From assembly GCA_963678675.1 (NCBI GenBank), contig OY783192.1, forward strand, positions 9,891,953-9,955,952: a DNA stretch of 64,000 nucleotides, written 5' to 3'. Below the pieces are notes generated by a model. The model worked only from the letters and a program-made list of their open reading frames with translations, was not told where the DNA came from and ran no database searches. A program made the translations under genes and the position numbers. Of this stretch, positions 22,547-33,722 are shown one piece after another; positions within the stretch are counted from its first letter, which is position 1; each line of letters starts with the position of its first letter. Source of the DNA: Xiphydria camelus (Eukaryota > Arthropoda > Insecta > Hymenoptera > Xiphydriidae).

Positions 22547-24138
22547 GTAGGGATGCGGTATGTACTTGAATTAACTGTTCAAATGTTTGTACCGTGACTG
22601 CGGCCGGTGCATTTTAAAGTAAGCATGCACAAAAACAGTGAGCGTCATGACGCTCGGTGGAAGTGAAGCTTATTGGAAACGCAATCGGTAGGGGATATGA
22701 GCGTGGAAAAACTTTAAAGAAATGATGAAAACGGGCGAGGAAATAAAATGCCGAATTGAATATACATTGTCTCTCTCTTACTGCTATAAAAAATATAAAT
22801 TTATTCCTTGAATTGTTTTGAAATATTTTAATTAAAACTATTGTTCTTCTTGTTCATTTTCTACTCTATCGCCAGTCGAGTTTACAGCAATAATCATTGG
22901 ATTATGGTAACTGAAATATGAGACAAAATGTTTAACTTCGCTATTATCAATGTTTCTCGCAAAAACTGCATCAATCCTAGTGGCCTCCTTTCGTAGTGGA
23001 ATCATTTCTACCATTAATGAGATTAAAAGAAAATTTGTCTTTTAAAAATTCGAGCAGTGACTAAGCTTCTGCTGACAGCCACCGTATTAGTAGTCCACCG
23101 ATAACGATATCGATTACAATAAGTATTGCGGGAGAGACGGCTTATTTCGACCCGTCCGGTAATTAACCTTTCCGGGAAAGGTGCGGAACTGCAGGCGCAT
23201 TTACAGCCCAGATTCGCCGAAATATACCGCCCGCATTATGTCGAGATTGACCGTAGATTAACGAGGTATATATGGGGGATTCCACGTCAACTTTAAATGC
23301 CGCCGACCTTTGAGTCAGATTTTGCTGTAATTTTTTGAAGTGAAACTTTTATGCTCTGAGGGTACTAAAATCGCGCGCCCGACACGAGGTCCGTAACGAA
23401 ACCCACACACTCCAGCGCTTCCGACCGTGACTCACTCACACAGCGCTCTCGACCCTGCCCCAATACACCGCTCTCAACTCTGCCCCATTCTACCGCTATC
23501 GACCCTACCCCATTCCACCGCTCTCTCCCGTATAGTTCAGTCAAATTTCCGTTTAAATCGAAAAATGAGACATAATGGCGAAAACTTGGGAAAAGGTGTG
23601 TTTTGATGTTATTAATGGAGGGAACATATTAAAAGAAGAATCCCCCCCCGGCGAAGTGTGTAAAAAAATTATTTATTGTTGAAAAAATCGGTTCTTCGCT
23701 AACATTTTGAAAACTACGTGACCTATTGAAAAATAGTTAAGACAAAAGTTGTAGATTATAAAATTATTTACAAAAAAGCTATTACACTTTTTACCCTATC
23801 TTCAACGCCTAATAAGCTAGGACCTCCAGATGAGTTGAAATGTTCAAATATTCATAACAAATCCAAAAATTAAGATTTTTGCAATTTTCTTTTTTGTAAC
23901 CCGTTTAGAAAAATCTCATCATTTTTCCTAGCGAAATCAAATTTTGATTTTCATTGTTGTTTACACATGATTGATTTGTAAAGTTTTAAATGCTTGAATT
24001 TACATAGAAATTTGCAATTAAAAATTTTTTAAATTATACCATCATTTATTTTGGATTGTTTCTGAATAAAAAGATAAATAGCAATTCAACGTGTCTCATC
24101 TGGTTTGCAAGATATGCTAAATTGAAAAGCAAGGAGAT
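22547..24138. other. Unassigned A+T-rich sequence with a short tandem repeat
   Basis: No ORF with a recognisable motif. 22638-22653 is the palindrome GAGCGTCATGACGCTC. 23442-23527 is a 25-bp tandem repeat listed separately. 23640-24060 is A+T-rich and reads like decayed transposon interior, without coding evidence. Confidence 0.35.
23442..23527. repeat. 25-bp tandem repeat, about 3.4 copies
   Basis: Copies of CCGCTCTCGACCCTGCCCCA plus about five bases (ATTCT/ATACA), with one to four differences per copy. A local minisatellite. Confidence 0.6.
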
Positions 24139-25044
24139 TTAAGGTCAAAGCACATCTAGGCGAAGCGAAGCGACGCGAAGCGAAGCGACGCGCCGCGAAG
24201 CGCGGTTGTGCAACGTACACTTGGGCGAAGCGAAGCGACGCGAAGCGAAGCGCGGCGAAGCGAAGCGCGGCGAAGAGAAGCGCGGCGAATTCTATCCCCT
24301 TCTCTACCAGGTATAAACAGCTATACCTGAAAATATCCATATATGGATACCCGAGTAGAGAAGGGAGGGAAGGGAAGCGCCGTGAAATGTCAGTCATTTT
24401 CACCTTTTTCGCCTTTTTCATTCATTTTCGCCCTTTTCAAACTGATGAACGCAACGTGAAATGAGCCGTGTACATGTTTTGTTTTGAGAAATGGGCATTC
24501 GTGAGGAAAAATAGTATATGTCATTCGGCGGAAATCCTCGGATTTTTAGGACTGTGTTTATATAGATCGTAGACTCCTCCCTAAACCATGCCTCGTGTTA
24601 CTACCTAATTAAACACAGTCTGAAAAAATCTCGAATTTCCGCCTTATGATATAAGATACTATTTCGCGTGAGAAAATTCATTTCGTTGACGAGATCTATC
24701 TTGGAAAGGATTTTCGAATCGTTAACGGAAGTGATCGACGAAACTTTACATCCGTTAAGGAATTACGTTCCGTCCACGATAAACATTTCTCGCGGCGCTT
24801 CGCTTCGCGGCGCTTCGCTTCGCTCAAGTGTGCGTTACCTCGTAAGAATCAATGGAAATATAAAAGGTAGCTTCGCTTCGCGGCGCGTCGCTTCGCTGCG
24901 CTTCCAGTCGCACAAGTGTGCTTATCCTAGGTCGCGGCGCTTCGCTTCGCTCAAGTGTGCGTTACCTCATAAGAATCAAAGGAAATATAAAAGGTAGCTT
25001 CGCTTCGCGTCGCTTCGCTTCGCCTAGATGTGCTTTGGCCTTAA
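24139..25044. mobile_element. TTAA-flanked element with GCGAAGCGAAGCGAC arrays
   Basis: TTAA at 24139-24142 and 25041-25044 bracket ends GGTCAAAGCACATCTAGGCG and, reversed, GGCCAAAGCACATCTAGGCG. Inside each end lies an array of GCGAAGC/GACGCGAAGC words (24155-24290 and 24790-25020). The core holds further nested inverted repeats, such as 24296-24366 (CCCTTCTCTAC/GTAGAGAAGGG) and 24527-24643 (GGCGGAAATCCTCGG and partner). TTAA targets occur in piggyBac, Kolobok and some Sola elements. The GG start argues mildly for Kolobok. No transposase is encoded. Confidence 0.7.
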
Positions 25045-25391
25045 ATCATTTCAACTAACCGATACGGTTTAAATCCACCACTCTACGTTTTCGGCCACTA
25101 TTCGTGTCACGCAGTAGTGCCTTCGGGATTTACGACCTCGAGGAGATCTACTCTTGATCGCACATGTTATAGTTATTAACTTGAAACTGAAGAAAAATAA
25201 GGCAAAAATCAATCGCTGTTTAGACTGTGCAGAGGGGGTCAGGTTTGTGTTGCTCGAGAGGGTTTCTTCGGCGATGGAAGCTATTGTTCGTATTATGAGG
25301 CGACGCAGTGTCGCACCTCCACTAAGAGGACTGTTTAGTCTCACCATAAATCTAGCGTTTAGGACCCTTTTTTGGGTGTATCCGTAAGATA
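25045..25391. other. No feature seen
   Basis: Mixed-composition DNA between two elements. Two opposing ORFs (about 120 and 77 codons) are open but have no motif I recognise and no support. Confidence 0.3.
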
Positions 25392-26121
25392 TACCCCACA
25401 AAAACAGATTCTCTGTAAAAAAAGGCGGCATGTTCATTCAGTGCCAACAAAAATTGATACGTAAAATACTCTCCAAAAAAGATTTGAAATCAATTAAGAT
25501 CGCCATGTTCAAGATTTATGTATTAAAAGTAAAAGGCATCATTTGAAAGGAAAATTATTGTAAATCAAGTTACTAAAAAATTCGACTAAAAAAATTTATA
25601 AAAAAATTTTAATAAAAAAGAACTTGCCGCGTTTAAGTTTTCATATTTTGTCCACTATGCCGAATAATTGGCAGTGCTTGGACGGTGCTAGAGTGATTCA
25701 TAAATTACACTGCCGAAGTCAAATTCAGAGAATTTCAGAAGGCCCCCGCCTAATCGGTTTCCCGTGCGACATTCGGTATACTGGTGGTATCATATTATAA
25801 GTGTATGAATTTATTTAAAATCATAAGTGCATAAACATCGAGTATAATTCTGTCTGAATTTTTTATTTTGAAGAAAAAAACGCGGCAAGTTCTTTTTTAT
25901 TAAAATTTTTTTATAAATTTTTTTAGTCGAATTTTTTAGTAACTTGATTTACAATAATTTTCCTTTCAAATGATGCCTTTTACTTTTAATACATAAATCT
26001 TGAACATGGCGATCTTAATTGATTTCAAATCTTTTTTGGAGAGTATTTTACGTATCAATTTTTGTTGGCACTGAATGAACATGCCGCCTTTTTTTACAGA
26101 GAATCTGTTTTTGTGGGGGGA
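25392..26121. mobile_element. Foldback element, copy 2 (centre inverted)
   Basis: Same arms as copy 1 at 15487 (ACAAAAACAGATTCTCTG, GGCGGCATGTTCATTCAG). The centre containing the CTTCGGCAGT-type segment is inverted relative to copy 1. The right flank of this copy (GGATTTCACTACTTTTTGG) is the reverse complement of the left flank of copy 1, so the two copies share an outer repeat in opposite orientation. Confidence 0.75.
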
Positions 26122-26160
26122 TTTCACTACTTTTTGGAATTTATTCATCGGGAGAATATG

Positions 26161-26376
26161 TACACCCGGGGATACGGTATCTGTCGCTGGTGACTTTTTT
26201 TAAACGTTATTTTTAAACGTACTAACCAATGAATAATTAATTCTCATGCGCTCATTAGCTACGGTGACATCTACTCTCGTGAATGAAAGTATGAGGATTA
26301 TTAATTATTGGTTAGTACGTTTAAAAATAACGTTTAAAAACAGTCACCAGCGACAGATGCCGTGTCCCCGGGTGTA
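26161..26376. mobile_element. 216-bp MITE with about 85-bp inverted ends
   Basis: Starts TACACCCGGGGATACGGTAT and ends with the reverse complement form (CCGTGTCCCCGGGTGTA). The arms share TCGCTGGTGAC and AAACGTTATTTTTAAACG. A partial relative of the inner arm occurs near 48325-48380 (GTTATTTTTAAACGTGCTAA). Confidence 0.7.
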
Positions 26377-26399
26377 CATGTAGGAGAATAGTTTTTTAT

Positions 26400-26640
26400 T
26401 ATTAAGTATTACTGCAGAACGAGTAGGTTAGAAGATTTTCATAAAGACTCACGATTTTCTGACATATCATCTCGTACAGGTGCAACCGAAGAGGATCTAA
26501 CTCGTGTCCTGTCCGTAAAAAGATGACTCGATGGACATCGGAGAATGTCAGTCTTGTCAGCGAGCGCCTTCATCCATAGTACCCATAGTACTTTCATTGC
26601 AATATGGGCTTTTCGTTCCAACTATTCCTGCTTTAAGGAG
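26400..26640. repeat. Single arm of the 9.9-kb palindrome family
   Basis: Closely matches 10150-10390: AAGTATTACTGCA at the start, then TAGAAGATTTTCATAAAGAC, GACTCGATGGACATCGGAG and a T-rich end. Here only one arm is present. Reading frames across it are short and unrecognised. Confidence 0.6.
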
Positions 26641-26895
26641 GTTCGACTATCAGACGAAAACCAACTTACAGCCCTAATTTTTTTATATGATATACACGAA
26701 TACTTTACACAACTAATACGAAAATTTGAGCAATATAGACCGTCTATAGTTTCTTCGTTATTTTATTCTAAAGTTGACCACTTTTAACATATCGCCTTAT
26801 GGCAGACGATTGTACTAAGGTAGATTATCACTGACTTTAACACACATTCCGCCAACTTTAGACTTTGAAAGACTAGTAATTTGACAGATGAAATA

Positions 26896-27110
26896 TTAAG
26901 GATTATGTAAAAAATAAGTAAATTGGGTTTTACCGTATAGTTGCAACGTAATATTGTCATGAAATTCGTTTTGACTTCGCAAACCATTAGCATGCCATAT
27001 TAACGATGAGAGACTTGGCAACACGGCAGCGAAACAGCTGTAAAGCTCGTCCACTTGAAGTTCCAAAAACCAGTCAGAATAGTTCATTCGTCGAGCTGGA
27101 TCTAGCTAAT
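26896..27110 (-). pseudogene. Tc1/mariner-type transposase fragment
   Basis: Leftward frame D-P-A-R-R-M-N-Y-S-D-W-F-L-E-L-Q-V-D-E, then unrelated residues. This copy lacks the stop found in the older scraps, so it descends from a younger or less mutated branch. The catalytic motif that should follow is not present. Confidence 0.5.
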
Positions 27111-27661
27111 TGTACGCTGAAACATGCCCAAGTCGTATTCAGCCTTGAGAAGATTTATTTTCAATATTGGTGGGTAATAAGTTAGTTCGAATAGGTGCAC
27201 CTGAGAAAATATTGAATTGAGTTGCTATTGGGACGTAACAACGGCAATCCAGCAGTCTCATAACCGACAGAAATTACGAAAGTGATATTTATGTTAAATT
27301 ATCTTAACAAATATTTAATTAAGAAATTACATCCCATAAAACACGTCTTTACAAGTAATTTTTGTGATATTCTTGGGATATTTTGCAATATTTTTGAACA
27401 CTACCCTATGTTAGAAATATATCTTTTTCGATAAATTCACAAAGTTGCAAAACGTTATAGAAACATTTTGGAATCATTACATTGAAAGAAACAGCTCAAT
27501 AAGACAGCTCGATAAGATTGTACTTGTCAGAGCTGAATTATATATGTGATTTCTATAATTATTTTAGAAAGACCTGAAAGAATACGAGAGCAGTGGAACA
27601 CCGATGCTCTCCTAGAGAGAATAAGACTATAAGAAATAGAAAAGAATGTTCATCCTTTTAA

Positions 27662-27857
27662 AATGAAGTACATACATGCACCGGAGAAAGCAAATCCAAC
27701 TCGACGAATGAACTATTCCGACTGGTTTTTGGAACGGCAAGTGGACGATCCCTCGTTCGTCAGAAGATTTTGTTCACAGATGAATCGAAATTCTACCGTG
27801 AGAAATCCTCACTGGGTAGAAGAAGTCGAAGGCGATGGAGTGGAGGCGATGAACTAA
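27662..27857 (+). pseudogene. Tc1/mariner-type transposase fragment with LFTDES motif
   Basis: Frame from 27663: H-A-P-E-K-A-N-P-T-R-R-M-N-Y-S-D-W-F-L-E-R-Q-V-D-D-P. About 27755 a one-base frame change enters a second frame that reads I-L-F-T-D-E-S-K-F-Y-R-E. That is the block with the first catalytic Asp in IS630/Tc1/mariner-type transposases. It is the best-preserved member of the six scraps in the window and identifies the family of the surrounding repeats. Confidence 0.6.
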
Positions 27858-27930
27858 AAATAAAATAAAATTTAGTATATAAATCGAAACTTGTAGTAGG
27901 AAGGCAGAGGGCAAGCACCGATGAGAAAAA

Positions 27931-28548
27931 AAATAGAAATAAAGTATTATAGTTACCCCGATATTGTAGTTACTCCGATGATTTGTTCTTCTCCCACGAC
28001 TTAGATTCTCCAATATGTAGAAATATACCGTCTTCCCATACTGACAGTATACATTCATTTTACCTCTAATATGCCGGAATTAAAAATCTCTAGAACTCTG
28101 CGGTACAATGCCACGGTAGGAATATCAAATTCTACCGACATGACATGCTTCGACAAGGTCTGTATCAACTTTAGCATTATATTGGGGGCACTGCACTAAT
28201 CCTGTGGCACATTTTTCTATCTGAGAATCGTTCTGAAAAAAATAGAAATAAAGTATTATAGTTACCCCGATATTGTAGTTACTCCGATGATTTGTTCTTC
28301 TCCCACGACTTAGATTCTCCAATATGTAGAAATATACCGTCTTCCCATACTGACAGTATACATGCATTTTACCTTTAATATGCCGGAATTAAAAATCTCT
28401 AGAACTCTGCGGTACAATGCCACGGTAGGAATATCAAATTCTACCGACATGACATGCTTCGACAAGGTCTGTATCAACTTTAGCATTATATTGGGGGCAC
28501 TGCACTAATCCTGTGGCACATTTTTCTATCTGGGAAAGCCGTGGTAGA
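27931..28548. repeat. 309-bp tandem duplication
   Basis: Two adjacent copies (27931-28239 and 28240-28548). They share AAATAAAGTATTATAGTTAC, ATTCTCCAATATGTAGAAAT, CGGTACAATGCCACGGTAGG and TTGGGGGCACTGCACTAATC with only a few differences that I can see, e.g. CATTCATTTTACCTC versus CATGCATTTTACCTT. An inverted, older copy of part of it follows at 28690-28900. Confidence 0.75.
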
Positions 28549-29897
28549 AAAGTAGGAGATACGATAGAATTGGATTACAATAATGAAGTAATTATTTTAT
28601 TATCTTTTCTTTATCGATATATTTTCCCTTTCGTATTATTAAAAGTTCCAATTATATATTATCGGAACGCTGTACAGCTGTACTACCATAATAATATGCT
28701 TTCCCAGATAGAAAAATGTGCCACAGGATTAGTGCAGTGCCCTTAATATACCGCTAAAGTTGATACAGACCTTGTCGAAGCATGTCATGTCGGTAGAACC
28801 TGATATTCATACCGTGGCATTGTACCGCAGAGTTCTAGAGATTTTTAATTCCGGCATATTGGAGGTAAAATGCATGTATACTGTCAGTACGGGAAGACGG
28901 TATATTATCGGAACGTGTAATAGTACGAAAGAGGAAATATATCGATAGAGAAAAATAGTGATAAAGTAATTACCTGATTATTGTGATCCAGTTCCATTTC
29001 ATCTCCTATTCTGCCACGGCTTGTGTTGGTGATTGATTTTCTTCGATTTTTCCCGTGCTCGCATGACCCTGAAAACAAAAAATAGAACAAACACAAAGAT
29101 ATTGTCCTTCCATGGAAAGTGAGGTTAAAGCTGTCAAATGGCAATTAAACTTATCTGATTTCAATTCTTCTGAGACCGTCTCCTTTCCTGCTCCTTTCTT
29201 GATGCACAGGCATTGGAGAGAAGAATACCACTGCACCCGTTCACTATCTCGATATTCGAAAAAAATACAAACGATTATTAAACTATACGGAGCGTCTGTC
29301 ACATTCACCACTATTGACATTCACTACTCCGATTACACTGAATTAACAAGCGCGTCCGAGGATCGAAAAAATGCGAGGGAAATCGTTTCGCGAATGGAAT
29401 ATTATTTTATTAATTTTAAAAAACAACTAAACATTCAAGAAACATATTCTCTCACACACTCTCACATACATTTGATGGCGTATGCGTGTGGCCGCATCTG
29501 TGTACACATTTCCGACCATGGCCGAATATCGCCGAAGACAGGCGGAATTTTTGTGAGATTTTGACATATATATATCGCCCGAGAAATCGGATTCTCGACT
29601 TTCGAGGCGCGAGGGGCGTGGCTTCGCGTTGCTAAGGAAAAATATCTGTTAATATGTAACTTACAACATTTACTCTGGTCTCTATCGATAGAGAATAGTC
29701 GATTTATATGGCGTAACTAAGCATAGTTTTGGTTATAACCGTATATTTATTGAGAAAATTCGATGTTAAAATTGAGGGGTGAAGGGGGCAGATATTTTTC
29801 CTGTAAAGATACACGGGTGCTCGCGGCGACAGCGCTGGCGGCGTCGTTCTGACGACTTGAATGAACATGCCGCGAGACACTACCGTGTCTCTTGATG
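28549..29897. repeat. Third copy of the long-inverted-repeat terminus
   Basis: 28690-28900 is an inverted copy of the 309-bp unit. 28915-29897 follows the same order as 12830-14676: GAGGAAATATATCGATAGAG, the GACGATTATTAAACTATACGG region, the ACACACTCTCACATA box, ATATATATCGCCCGAGAAAT and finally GACACTACCGTGTCTCTTGAT. It lacks the 819-bp insert seen at 13525 and so provides an empty site. No gene. Confidence 0.7.
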
Positions 29898-30211
29898 AGA
29901 AGCCAGACTAGAGGGCGCAGAGTTACTTGTGAGTTGTTTGTATTTCGTTTACACATTTTCAGTTTTCCGAATTTTACCACGTCGAGTGGCCGGCTATACG
30001 GAGCTCGTGTAGTCTGCGATCGGAGTCGTGATCTTTCTCGAGTAACCACCATGCATTACTGTACATTCTTGTGTGTGTGTGTGTGTATGTGTGGGTGTAT
30101 TAATTTATAACAAAAAAAACAACAGAACGGTCAAAAGAGTACAGTGACAGGCAACGTGTAAAATAAACTTTCAATTTCGTTAACGTCTATGAACACTGAA
30201 CATTCTTTCGC

Positions 30212-30721
30212 GTGTGTGTTATATTACAATTATGGCAAAAACAGGAAAACAACGGGCAAAAGAGTCGTGACAGGCACCGTGTAAAGAAAACAACGACGAA
30301 GACACTACCTAAAACTGATGCAGAACGAAGTCGAAAATGGAAGGAGAGAATTAAATTAACACAATCAAATATTGCTATATCTGCTAATGCAGATCAACAC
30401 CAGTCCCAAACCCTGGAGAATGTAACAGATTTTCAAGTTCCTGGAGGATCCAATATCGGTGAAAATACATCCAGTGAATATGATATTCCTTACACTACAT
30501 TTTGTGCCCATAAAAAAATTCATATTGAATTCAACAAAAAATTTAAGAACAATCATTTCGGCTCGGTGTGCTCTGTATGTGATCATTTATGGTTTAAGGA
30601 CGACTTGAAAAATGCTGATCAAACATACGACGAATTATTAAAAGTGTTGATCCAGAAATTGATATTACAAAAAAAAACACAAAACGTGTGGCCGCCACAT
30701 GCGGAAGAAGTGAAACTTTGA
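30212..30721 (+). pseudogene. Helitron-type replicase, N-terminal fragment
   Basis: An open frame of 169 codons with a Lys/Arg-rich start and, near residues 107-128, F-G-S-V-C-S-V-C-D-H-L-W-F-K-D-D-L. This Cys-x2-Cys-Asp-x-Leu-Trp-Phe pattern is the one I associate with the N-terminal zinc region of animal Helitron Rep/helicase proteins. The frame runs into a MITE at about 30674 and no Rep or helicase motif follows. Start uncertain, because a nearby frame has an alternative ATG (30231). Confidence 0.5.
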
Positions 30722-30898
30722 TATCACTTTCTCTGAATTTGATTCCGGTGATATTGGTTTCAATTGGCTCTACGAAGAAGCATTGTAAAAGACTTGTATA
30801 GAGCCAATTGAAACTAATACCACCGGAATCAAATTCAGAGAAACTGATATCGAAATTTCACTTCTTCCGCGTGTGGCGGCCACACGTTTTGTGTTTTT
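30674..30898. mobile_element. MITE (hairpin) ending the Helitron fragment
   Basis: AACACAAAACGTGTGGCCGC followed by GGAAGAAGTGAAA is matched in reverse complement at 30855-30895. The inner arms (CTGAATTTGATTCCGGTG, CAATTGGCTCTA) also pair, so almost the whole 225 bp folds on itself with a loop near 30785. Confidence 0.7.
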
Positions 30899-31278
30899 AT
30901 GTAGTACTTTACCATTTATAATAAATTCTCAAATTTCTTTTTAATCCAACATTGCATTCTTGTCCTATCATTTATTGAAATTTCCCATATTTTCTAATCT
31001 TGTGAAATTTATTCCCAATTTTCTCCTACTAAATGAACTGTAAGAAAATAATTTCTTATACAAAAAATGCTCTTTATAACCTGAATTTAGTAGAAAAAAT
31101 TGATATCATTTCTAAACAAGCGAATAATATGAGAAAAAAATAGTTTATTTTACAAATATTTAATTCTCTGAAATACGCGATTTTTATTTTTAAGCAAATT
31201 TTAACCATGAATTCCATGGTGTATTGGGAAAATATTGAGCTCGAAGCGAAGTTGGGATGAGCATTGGTTCATTTTATA
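30899..31278. other. A+T-rich, no feature seen
   Basis: Low-complexity A+T-rich DNA with no gene, repeat or signal that I can support. Confidence 0.3.
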
Positions 31279-31445
31279 TTAACACGTTGACTGTCCCATG
31301 AGTCACATATGATTCATACAGAAACGTTGCTGTATGTCCATGAGACATATGTGTGATTCATTTGCCATTGCCGTATGCATGGTGATTTCATTTTTGGACG
31401 TCGTGGGATGGAAAAAATTCCTTATGGGGACAGTCAACGTGTTAA
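31279..31445. mobile_element. TTAA-flanked MITE (CACGTTGACTGTCCC ends)
   Basis: TTAA at 31279-31282 and 31442-31445. Ends CACGTTGACTGTCCC and GGGGACAGTCAACGTG are reverse complements. The TTAA site and terminal C-A-C fit piggyBac-like MITEs. The core contains CATGAG(T/A)CATATG words in both orientations. Confidence 0.75.
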
Positions 31446-31689
31446 ACAATTACTGACCATCAGAAAAAGGAATTCTTTTAAAAATAAAGTGTCAGCATCT
31501 TATGTCATGATTTTTTTATTTAATTTTATTTTGTAGACTGTATAATCGTTAGAAAAAGAATATTTTTCGTAACTACAGAGTGATTAGTAGTGGGAATAAT
31601 ACAATGTGTTTGAAGTGTATGACGAACAGCTTTCGCACACAAGAATCGTTTAGTTAAAAAGTTCTTTGCATGGAAATACTTTGAGGATT

Positions 31690-31812
31690 CACAGTACTTT
31701 ACAGTGATATTCGGCATATTTCTTCGTGAATGGCATGAGTGGCATTTTTTTGCGACAGCTCATGGCAAAGGACCATGTGATGGAATTGGCGGAACAGTTA
31801 AGGGGGGTCGTC
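31690..31812 (+). pseudogene. Scrap of a Sola-like transposase (HGKG..DGIGG)
   Basis: Rightward frame W-H-F-F-A-T-A-H-G-K-G-P-C-D-G-I-G-G-T-V-K-G, then stops. The H-G-K-G-x2-D-G-I-G-G signature is shared with the intact-looking gene at 54.1-56.7 kb (E-A-G-H-G-K-G-A-A-D-G-I-G-G), although the residues before it differ. The rest of the protein is missing. The opposing-strand ORFs here are antisense shadows. Confidence 0.55.
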
Positions 31813-32218
31813 AGTAGTTTTACGAAAAATGAATACAATGATGTAGAGCTTTGAAATGTTGAGGGTATATTCATTAATTAGTTCTCAATAAATCCTCAAA
31901 ATTTCAAAAACATTTACCGTACGGATTTTCTGAAAAAAAATAATAAAAACTTCCGGGGTAGAGAAAGAAAAATTGCAACGATTGACGAAAAAACTTGATT
32001 TGGAAATACATTCTTAGGAAGCTAAATTTTATATTTCCACAATAAAAATGCCCACTAACCGTTCTAACTTTTGAGCAATAATGAAACAACCATCAGGTTA
32101 CCTAGAATTTACTATGAATGAGATAGAAATGGCGTACAGTGCTCCCCGGTATATGGGAGAGTGGACAAAAATAGAAATTCCTCTTGACGATTAATCAAAC
32201 AGTAAATAAATGATTGTT
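31813..32218. other. No feature seen
   Basis: A+T-rich DNA downstream of the transposase scrap. No gene or repeat could be supported. Confidence 0.3.
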
Positions 32219-32520
32219 AAGGAGGTTTTTTGGGTCGCTGATCACGAATCTGAAGTCAGATTTCAAAAATTCAAGATGGCGGATACAATATGGCGGACGA
32301 GATTTTCGACAATCGACGAATTAATGCCAAATTTGGTATAGGGAGATTTTTTGGGTCGCTGATCACGAATCTAAAGTCAGATTTCAAAAATTGAAGATGG
32401 CGGATCCAATATGGCGGACGAGATTTTCGAAAATCGACGGATTCATGACAAATTTGGTATAGGAGGATTTCTTGGGTCGCTGATTACGAATATGGTTATA
32501 TTTGCAAAAATTCAAAATAA
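32219..32520. repeat. 121-bp tandem repeat, about 2.4 copies
   Basis: The phrase TGGGTCGCTGATCACGAATC starts at 32231 and 32352 and, with changes, at 32473, giving a 121-bp period. Each full copy includes AAGATGGCGGAT and ATATGGCGGACGAGATTTTC. I recall similar GATGGCGGA-containing tandem units inside invertebrate transposons, but cannot name the parent element. Confidence 0.65.
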
Positions 32521-32611
32521 TAAACATTAAAATTTTGTTCTAAAGTTCTTTGTTTGTTTATTTATTTCCTCTTACTTTAAAAAATACTTATGATTTGTTT
32601 GTTTGTAATGG

Positions 32612-32850
32612 GATGTGGGGGGGGGGGGGGCAAAACCCCCGCCAAAACCCCGCCTTGAACCCGAGTAGAAATCTGGATAAGGCGCTCATCGGGACCCGAC
32701 GAGGCACGCCCGATCCGTGATAGGGCCCCGACAGGGCTGCCCGACCAGGGCCCGATGACTTTTGTAACGCGGTTTGGGGATGAGGGCCTTGTCGGGCAAA
32801 CCCGATCGGGGCCCAACAGGGCTGCCCGATCAGAGCCCTAGCACGATTTT
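32612..32850. repeat. Poly-G run and GC-rich GGGCCCGATC word block
   Basis: A run of about 14 G (32617-32630) precedes a GC-rich block with GCCCGATCGGGGCCC, GGGCTGCCCGAC and CCCGACGAGGC words, several in both orientations. A related block sits at 39998-40048 and 40199-40320. It probably represents the end of a further word-array element. Overlapping Pro/Gly/Arg-rich frames are not considered genes. Confidence 0.5.
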
Positions 32851-33714
32851 TGTCTGGCAGCTTCGTTGAAATTTTATTAACCACAAACTAATTTTAAATG
32901 GAAGGGTGCTAAATAAGAGCAATAATTCCGAGGAAATGTTATAAATTTATTTTATAATTAATATATTACATTAGAGTAATGCAAACATTTTCAGTCGGAA
33001 ATTTAAACTATGAATATACAACAAATACTTATTTCACTTTTTTTTCTAGGAAGGAAATTTGAATCGATATTATCTTGTCATTTACTATATAAACTTTTGT
33101 ATCGTATCGAAATAGGACATTATTGTAGATAAAAATGGAATCTTAAAAAAAGTATTGTCCGAACATGGGCCAAAAGTAATATATAACAAAAGTTGATAGT
33201 TAGTAAGGTAAAGCGATTCAATTTTTCATCCTAACAAAGAAGATTGAAATCATATATATATTTAATATATCGATACCTTACTTTGAAAACCTCGTAAGTG
33301 CAATTTCCTTAAATGTGCAGTAGCAAAGAAAAACAGTTTTGTATCATTTGTACTCAACTTTTTTAACAAATTTGAATCGCATTATTAATATAAGCATATT
33401 AGGTTTTCAAAGACGAGGTTTTCAAAGTAAGGTATCGATATGTAACACCTATATTAATATTACGTAATTTTAATTAGTAGGTATTTCTAGTGAAGTAGTG
33501 TTTATACACTATTAATATGCACTACCATGACTGCATTACTACTTGCACTAATAATATGTACTTTTCGCTTGAATTGCTGGTACAGCATTTATACTAAAAT
33601 ATTAAAACTAAAAACATAATACTTTCGTAATACTACTGTACACTGTAGGGCGATATATTCCCTCTTCTATACTATCACAAGTTCCAATTTATACACCGAC
33701 ATATCAAATGTGAA
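32851..33714. other. A+T-rich with one imperfect inverted repeat
   Basis: No gene. 33267-33292 (TATCGATACCTTACTTTGAAAA-type) is mirrored at 33415-33440, giving a stem with a 120-base loop. 33655-33714 starts another copy of the GTGTACATGTACC repeat family. Confidence 0.4.
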
Positions 33715-33722
33715 GTGTACAT

